NCBI RefSeq assembly: GCF_000379685.1 | Contig: NZ_KB903250.1 | Location: 434,624 to 498,623, forward strand | Reading direction: 5' to 3' | DNA: 64,000 nt | DNA from: Catelliglobosispora koreensis DSM 44566 | Lineage (GTDB): Bacteria > Actinomycetota > Actinomycetes > Mycobacteriales > Micromonosporaceae | Shown: positions 59,607 to 64,000 of the stretch, piece by piece | Layout: each line of letters starts with the position of its first letter | Numbering within the stretch: position 1 is the first letter of the stretch | Made by a program: the position numbers and the translations under genes | The notes under the pieces: generated by a model | The model's input: only the letters and a program-made list of their open reading frames with translations | Told to the model about the DNA's origin: nothing | Databases searched by the model: none

Positions 59607-59741
59607 TCCTTCGGTCGTCGCTGCCATGAGGCACGAGGCACCCTGCTATCCCGGTTCGCCCGGGAAAGCCTGAGACGCGCTTCGCGCCCAGGATCCGCCA
59701 CCTCGGAGGTGATCCCGCACCGAAAGGCGCTCCCTCGCTCA
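59607..59741 (-). repeat. Gene-junction element, copy C, with an insertion
   Basis: Begins TGAGCGAGGG with the TGA stop of the alkyltransferase-like gene, then about 60 extra bases (59672-59730) containing small hairpins (CACCTC/GAGGTG; GCGC/GCGC), then the conserved part with CCCGG-GCGAA-CCGGG, CAGGGTG and ACCGAAGGAAG. The stem differs from copies A and B by a compensated A-T to G-C change. Confidence 0.8.
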
Positions 59742-60032
59742 CAGCATCACCTCCGGTGGGACGCGTTCACCCCTGAAGGTCACTCCCTCGGCTTGCAGCC
59801 GTCTGCGCGCTTCGTTCTCGTGACCCTGGGGTAGCTTCCCGTTGGCGCCGCACACGCGATACCAAGGGACCGAACTGCCGTGCAGTGCCATGATCGTCCC
59901 GACACGCCGGGCGGAGTTGCGGCCCGACCGGTCAGCCAGGGCGTCGGCGATAGCACCATAGGTCATCGCCCGGCCGGGAGGGATTCGCTCCACGAGGTCC
60001 AAGACGGCCTCAATGTATTCGTCCGGGGTCAT
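59739..60032 (-). CDS. Alkyltransferase-like DNA repair protein (ATL)
   Basis: 97 residues starting MTPDEYIEAVLDLVERIPPG. It resembles the C-terminal DNA-binding domain of O6-methylguanine methyltransferase, but the active PCHRV is VPWYRV: the acceptor Cys is Trp, as in ATL proteins that bind and flag O6-alkylguanine for nucleotide excision repair rather than remove it. A start 14 codons earlier (60074) is possible but has no ribosome binding site. Confidence 0.88.
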   Translation of the reverse strand: MTPDEYIEAVLDLVERIPPGRAMTYGAIADALADRSGRNSARRVGTIMALHGSSVPWYRVCGANGKLPQGHENEARRRLQAEGVTFRGERVPPEVML

Positions 60033-60098
60033 TTTCACGTGATCGGCTAGCAAGCCACGCCGACTACGTCGCATGCTGCGACACGATACTCTTCACCA

Positions 60099-61163
60099 AT
60101 GCGTGTGCAAGTCACGGGCGCAAAACGCATCGTCGTGAAGGTGGGGTCGTCATCGTTGACGACAGCGGCCGGCGGGCTCGACCCGGCCCGGCTGGCAAAT
60201 CTCGTCACGGCTCTCGCGGGTGACCCTAGGGAGATCGTTCTCGTCTCCAGTGGCGCGATCGCCGCTGGCCTTGCCCCGCTTGGACTTCGCAAACGACCGC
60301 AGGACCTGGCCACGCAGCAGGCGGCAGCCAGCGTCGGCCAGGGTCGTCTCATCCACGCCTACACCGAAGAGTTCAGCAAGCACGGCCGGGTCGTCGGGCA
60401 GGTGCTCCTGACCGTTGACGACGTCACGCGGCGGGCCCATTACCGCAACGCCTTCCGCACGCTGCGCAAGCTGCTCGACCTTCGGGCCGTGCCGGTGATC
60501 AACGAGAACGACACCGTCGCCACTGAAGAAATCCGCTTCGGTGACAACGACCGCCTGGCCGCTTTGGTGGCCGCGCTGGTCCAGGCTGACTTGCTGATCC
60601 TGCTGTCCGATGTGGACGCTCTCTATACCGGCGATCCTTCGCTGCCAGCGTCTTCACTCATCCCGGTGGTGGACAACTTCGCCGCGCTGTCCGAGATCGC
60701 CGTGGGTGGCACGGGCAAAGCAGGCGTCGGCACCGGTGGCATGGTGACCAAGGTGGAGGCGGCACGCATCGCGACCGGCGCCGGCATTCCGGTCGTCCTG
60801 ACCTCCGCGCCACATGCGGCCGGGGCCCTGCGCGGCGAGTCCGTGGGCACTCTGTTCACAGCGGGGGTACGAGGTGCCGCTCGCCTGCACTGGCTGGCTT
60901 ACGCGACGACCGCCCGGGGACGCCTGCACCTGGATCAAGGTGCGGTCAAAGCCGTGGTCGACCGTCGTGCTTCGCTCCTGCCCGCGGGGGTGACCGCCGT
61001 TGACGGTGCGTTCATCGCCGGCGATCCCGTTGACCTGCTTGACGATTCGGGCCGCACGGTCGCCCGTGGACTGTCCAATTACGACGCTCTGGAGCTGCCC
61101 GCGTTGCTGGGCAAGTCCGGTCACCCTGAAGTTATCCACCGCGACGACTTGGTGCTCCTATGA
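60099..61163 (+). CDS. proB: Glutamate 5-kinase
   Basis: 354 residues. It phosphorylates glutamate, the first step of proline synthesis. The amino-acid-kinase core is complete ([36 protein letters not shown]), and a PUA domain follows from about residue 270. The stop overlaps the proA ATG (4 nt). Confidence 0.95.
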   Translation: MRVQVTGAKRIVVKVGSSSLTTAAGGLDPARLANLVTALAGDPREIVLVSSGAIAAGLAPLGLRKRPQDLATQQAAASVGQGRLIHAYTEEFSKHGRVVGQVLLTVDDVTRRAHYRNAFRTLRKLLDLRAVPVINENDTVATEEIRFGDNDRLAALVAALVQADLLILLSDVDALYTGDPSLPASSLIPVVDNFAALSEIAVGGTGKAGVGTGGMVTKVEAARIATGAGIPVVLTSAPHAAGALRGESVGTLFTAGVRGAARLHWLAYATTARGRLHLDQGAVKAVVDRRASLLPAGVTAVDGAFIAGDPVDLLDDSGRTVARGLSNYDALELPALLGKSGHPEVIHRDDLVLL

Positions 61164-62395
61164 ACATGTATGAACGCGCTCGCGCCGCCGCTATCGCCCT
61201 GGCCCCCTTGACCCGGTCGGTCAAGGACAAGGCTCTCCTGGCGATGGCGGCCGCGCTCGAGGAGAACACGCAAAAGATCATTGAGGCCAATGGCGTTGAC
61301 GTGGTGGACGCCCGGCTCGCGGGCACGGCCGAGTCAACCGTCGACAGGCTGATCCTGACCGACGCCCGCATTCGCGGCATGGCAGACGGCCTGCGAGAGA
61401 TCGCCGGGCTGCCCGATCCCGTGGGCGAAGTCGTGCGTGGCGGCACGCTGGCCAACGGCTTGCAAGTGCGCCAGATCCGGGTGCCTTTCGGTGTCGTGGG
61501 CATCATTTACGAGGCCCGTCCCAACGTCACCGCCGACGCCGCCGGGCTGACCGTCAAATCCGGCAACGCCGTGCTCCTGCGCGGATCTGGCTCGGCCGCC
61601 CGGTCCAATCTCGCGATCGTGGAAGTGCTGCGCGACGCTCTCGATTCGGCCGGCCTTCCTCGCGACGCGGTGCAGCTGGTCGATTCGTCCACTCGCGACA
61701 CCGTCAAGGAACTCATGCGCGCTCGCGGTCTCGTCGATGTGCTGATCCCCCGCGGTGGCGCGTCGCTCATCAAGACCGTTGTCGAAGAGTCAAGCGTTCC
61801 CGTGATCGAGACAGGTGTCGGCAACTGCCACCTCTACGTCGACGAAAGCGCCGATCTCGATATGGCACTGGAGATTCTGGTCAACGGCAAGGTCCAGCGC
61901 CCGTCGGTTTGCAACGCCCTGGAGTCACTACTCGTGCACCAGTCCGTGGCCGATGCCTTCCTCCCCCGTGCCCTCGACGCGATGGCAGACGCTGGAGTGA
62001 CCGTGCACGGTTCGCCGGCGGTCTGCGCCTATGACCCGGCCGTTGTCCTTGCCACGGAAGAGGATTGGGGCACCGAATACCTCTCGCTCGACCTGTCCGT
62101 CGCCGTCGCCCCGTCGCTGGAAGCCGCGATCGAGCACATTAGACGGTACGGCTCGGGTCACTCCGAAGCGATCATCACGACGTCGCTCGACGCGGCACAG
62201 AAGTTCACCGCCGGTGTCGATGCCGCGGCCGTTTTGGTCAACGCTTCCACGCGTTTCGTTGACGGTGGTGAGCTGGGCTTCGGCGCCGAGATCGGCATCT
62301 CCACGCAGAAGCTGCACGCCCGCGGGCCGATGGGACTACCGGAACTCACGAGCACCAAATACGTCATCACGGGCTCCGGCCAAACTCGCTCCTAA
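61160..62395 (+). CDS. proA: Glutamate-5-semialdehyde dehydrogenase
   Basis: 411 residues; second proline enzyme, making glutamate semialdehyde from glutamyl-phosphate with NADPH. The catalytic Cys is in [10 protein letters not shown], and [15 protein letters not shown] is family-typical. Coupled to proB. Confidence 0.95.
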   Translation: MNMYERARAAAIALAPLTRSVKDKALLAMAAALEENTQKIIEANGVDVVDARLAGTAESTVDRLILTDARIRGMADGLREIAGLPDPVGEVVRGGTLANGLQVRQIRVPFGVVGIIYEARPNVTADAAGLTVKSGNAVLLRGSGSAARSNLAIVEVLRDALDSAGLPRDAVQLVDSSTRDTVKELMRARGLVDVLIPRGGASLIKTVVEESSVPVIETGVGNCHLYVDESADLDMALEILVNGKVQRPSVCNALESLLVHQSVADAFLPRALDAMADAGVTVHGSPAVCAYDPAVVLATEEDWGTEYLSLDLSVAVAPSLEAAIEHIRRYGSGHSEAIITTSLDAAQKFTAGVDAAAVLVNASTRFVDGGELGFGAEIGISTQKLHARGPMGLPELTSTKYVITGSGQTRS

Positions 62396-62418
62396 TTACG
62401 GCCTTGGTGCCGGGGCTC

Positions 62419-63198
62419 TCAGAAGCGGCAGGCGCGGATGGCTTGCAACGTGACGTTGACGTCGAAGAGTTCGCCGTCGTCTGAGGGCCAGCCGCCGTCG
62501 GAGCGCTGCGTTTCGGCGAGGCGCTTGCGAGCGGCCGACAACGTCCAGTCGTCGTCGGCGTAACCGGCGCGGCGCATCGACGCGCCCAGCCATGCGGTGT
62601 CGTTGGCGGTCATTCCTGGTACGCGCTCGGTGAGCACCACCGTCATCCGGGCTGACTCGTAGAAGGCACCCATGCGGTGCAGCACCGAGGCGGCAAGCCA
62701 GCCCGTGACAAGGAACGAGGGCCATGTGCCGTCGGGGTTCAGGCTCGCCTTGAGCACGTCGGCAGCACGCTCGACGTGTTCGTCGTAACCCTCGCCGATC
62801 GACAGCCAGAACGCGGCGTAGGCGGTCAGGTACAGGGTCGCTTCGGGGTCACCCGGCTGCGCCCACGGCGGGGCGTCGTGGGCGAGCGACTCGTCTTCTT
62901 GCCACGTGCCATCGGTGCGCTGCCGTGAGGCGAGCCAGTGCAGTGCGCTGCGTGCCTTGTGCCGTTGCAGGGCACCAAGGTCATCGAGTTGTGCCAATCT
63001 GAAGCAGGTGGCGTCAATAGAGGGCACACGACCGCTGTAAAAGGCCGGCCAACCGCCAGCCAGGGTCTGCCCGATTTCCGCCGCGGCGAGCATGTCCTCA
63101 CTCGGTAAGGCGCCCGTGCGCAGGTAGGAGAGCCTTGCGCGGTCTACCTGGTCCCCTTTTGCCACCACGAAACCGATTGCCGCGTCCAGATCTACCAC
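62419..63198 (-). CDS. Prenyltransferase/squalene-cyclase-like alpha-toroid protein
   Basis: 259 residues from the GTG at 63198 (VDLDAAIGFVVAKG), or 272 from a TTG at 63237. Three QW-like repeats are visible (QRTDGTW, NPDGTWPSF, QRSDGGWPSDDG), the alpha/alpha-toroid motif of terpene cyclases and prenyltransferases. It lacks the catalytic DxDD of squalene cyclase. Function unknown. Convergent with proA. Confidence 0.75.
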   Translation of the reverse strand: MVDLDAAIGFVVAKGDQVDRARLSYLRTGALPSEDMLAAAEIGQTLAGGWPAFYSGRVPSIDATCFRLAQLDDLGALQRHKARSALHWLASRQRTDGTWQEDESLAHDAPPWAQPGDPEATLYLTAYAAFWLSIGEGYDEHVERAADVLKASLNPDGTWPSFLVTGWLAASVLHRMGAFYESARMTVVLTERVPGMTANDTAWLGASMRRAGYADDDWTLSAARKRLAETQRSDGGWPSDDGELFDVNVTLQAIRACRF

Positions 63199-63274
63199 AG
63201 CGGCAAAGCCTACCGGAGGCGCGTTACGCAAGGTCAACTCACCGTTCGGCTAGAGAAAGATGTGGCACGTCTGT

Positions 63275-63313
63275 GGTGAACGCCTCGCCCCCGGCGATAT
63301 CGAGGCGTTCACC
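63275..63313. promoter_or_regulatory. 13-bp inverted repeat in the divergent promoter region
   Basis: GGTGAACGCCTCG (63275-63287) and CGAGGCGTTCACC (63301-63313) are perfect complements around a 13-nt spacer. It lies between the alpha-toroid gene and the ArsR-type regulator gene. An operator for that regulator is the simplest reading. Confidence 0.55.
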
Positions 63314-63428
63314 CAGCGACGTGGAAATGATCGACAGTATTAGTAAGTACGGCAACCTGTATTCACCTGGAGGAATAGTCACGCCGGGTGCTAAGGTCCT
63401 GGTTCGGTCACGAGCTGGGAGTGAGAGG

Positions 63429-64000
63429 ATGCTGCGGATTCATTTCACCGCTAGCGATCTGGCTCGCACCCGCATCGTCACCCAGCCAGATCCGCTTTGG
63501 GAAACCGCGTTGAGCATGCACGTGCTCCGCTCACCCGCACCGGACGCGCTCCTCGAAGGCTGGCGACTGCGCAATTCCCAACTGCTGCAAGCGACCAGCG
63601 GCCTCAAGGAACAGCTCGCCCTGGCTTCCATACTCAACCCGCCGCTCGGCTACTTTCCTGACTTCCTCACCCCGGCCGGAGCCTCAGCCGGGATAGACGC
63701 CGGGCTGCAAGCCCTGCTCTCGACGCCAAAGAAGCAACTTAAGGCGGAGATTTCCCAAGTCTGCGAGGCGAACCCGGCGATCGGGTCCACAGTGGAGGAC
63801 ATCGGGTCGGGCCGTCCGTCGGCACTGCTGTCGCTCGCGGGTGCCCTGCGCAGGTACTACGACGTCATGCTTGCTCCATTGTGGACAAACATCAGTGCTG
63901 CCGTCGAGGCCGACCGCACCCTGCGCGGTCAGCAGTTAGCCGATGGCGGACCGGAAGCGATGCTCAGCGACTTGGCTCCGCTCGGCCGGTTTCGTGGTGA
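63429..64000 (+). CDS. ArsR-family regulator with DUF5937-like N-terminus (3' end beyond window)
   Basis: 190 residues are visible, MLRIHFTASDLARTRIVTQPDPLWETALSM, a start typical of actinobacterial regulators that have a DUF5937-like N-terminal domain and an ArsR HTH at the C-terminus. The HTH should lie outside the window. The ATG has GGGAG 7 nt upstream. Read directly from the sequence. Confidence 0.8.
   Translation, partial: MLRIHFTASDLARTRIVTQPDPLWETALSMHVLRSPAPDALLEGWRLRNSQLLQATSGLKEQLALASILNPPLGYFPDFLTPAGASAGIDAGLQALLSTPKKQLKAEISQVCEANPAIGSTVEDIGSGRPSALLSLAGALRRYYDVMLAPLWTNISAAVEADRTLRGQQLADGGPEAMLSDLAPLGRFRG

Overview
The window is a GC-rich stretch of an actinobacterial chromosome. 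The order of the ribosomal and RNA polymerase genes, separate HadA and HadB dehydratase genes beside rpmG and secE, an Adk with a four-cysteine lid, a SigE-type sigma factor and many GTG/TTG starts all fit Actinomycetota. From family memory the RpoB, SecY and Adk sequences look most like Micromonosporales or a close relative; this is inference and no search was run.

Bases 1-33,400 hold the translation and transcription super-cluster, almost all on the minus strand. In transcription order (high to low coordinate) it runs rpmG, hadA-hadB, tRNA-Trp, secE-nusG, rplK-rplA, rplJ-rplL, rpoB-rpoC, two small membrane-protein genes, rpsL-rpsG-fusA-tuf, the S10 and spc operons from rpsJ to rplO, secY-adk-map, and infA-rpmJ-rpsM (cut by the window edge). 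Promoters, intrinsic terminators and leader hairpins divide the cluster. Notable ones are an attenuator-like hairpin in the rplJL leader, a strong rpoB promoter, and one 25-nt sequence repeated exactly in the leaders of both rpsL and rpsJ. A small GntR-type gene lies on the other strand between rplJ and rplA; its helix-turn-helix is scrambled by two compensating frameshifts.

Bases 33,400-42,400 carry tRNA-Met, tRNA-Thr and tRNA-Tyr, a membrane GAF-GGDEF-EAL cyclic-di-GMP protein preceded by a gene for a tiny secreted peptide, a methyltransferase, yajQ, an FUSC-type membrane protein, htpX (with an ECF-type promoter sequence), a hypothetical membrane protein and an MFS transporter.

Bases 42,400-54,300 hold an unusual respiratory complex I-like cluster on the minus strand: GPH-family transporter, nuoB, a DUF2252 kinase-like gene, nuoC, a small membrane-anchored orf, nuoH, nuoI, nuoJ, nuoK, then nuoL, nuoM, nuoN. 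nuoA, nuoD and the NADH-input genes nuoE/F/G are absent, and a four-helix membrane protein gene lies head-on between nuoK and nuoL. The proton-pumping subunits keep their key charged residues, while NuoH has a changed acidic loop. This points to a reduced or re-purposed pump.

Bases 54,250-64,000 carry a divergent gamma-glutamyltransferase-like gene and a TPR gene, then (minus) a SigE-type sigma factor with a membrane-anchored propeller-like partner, an XRE-TPR regulator broken by one frameshift, an alkyltransferase-like DNA repair protein, then proB-proA (plus), a prenyltransferase-like alpha-toroid protein (minus) and the start of an ArsR-type regulator with a DUF5937-like N-terminus.

A short repeat occurs three times (near 49.0, 57.8 and 59.7 kb), each time joining the stop codon of one gene to the ribosome binding site of the next. 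Its central hairpin shows a compensatory base change. This element, the reduced nuo cluster and the peptide/c-di-GMP gene pair are the most interesting parts of the window.
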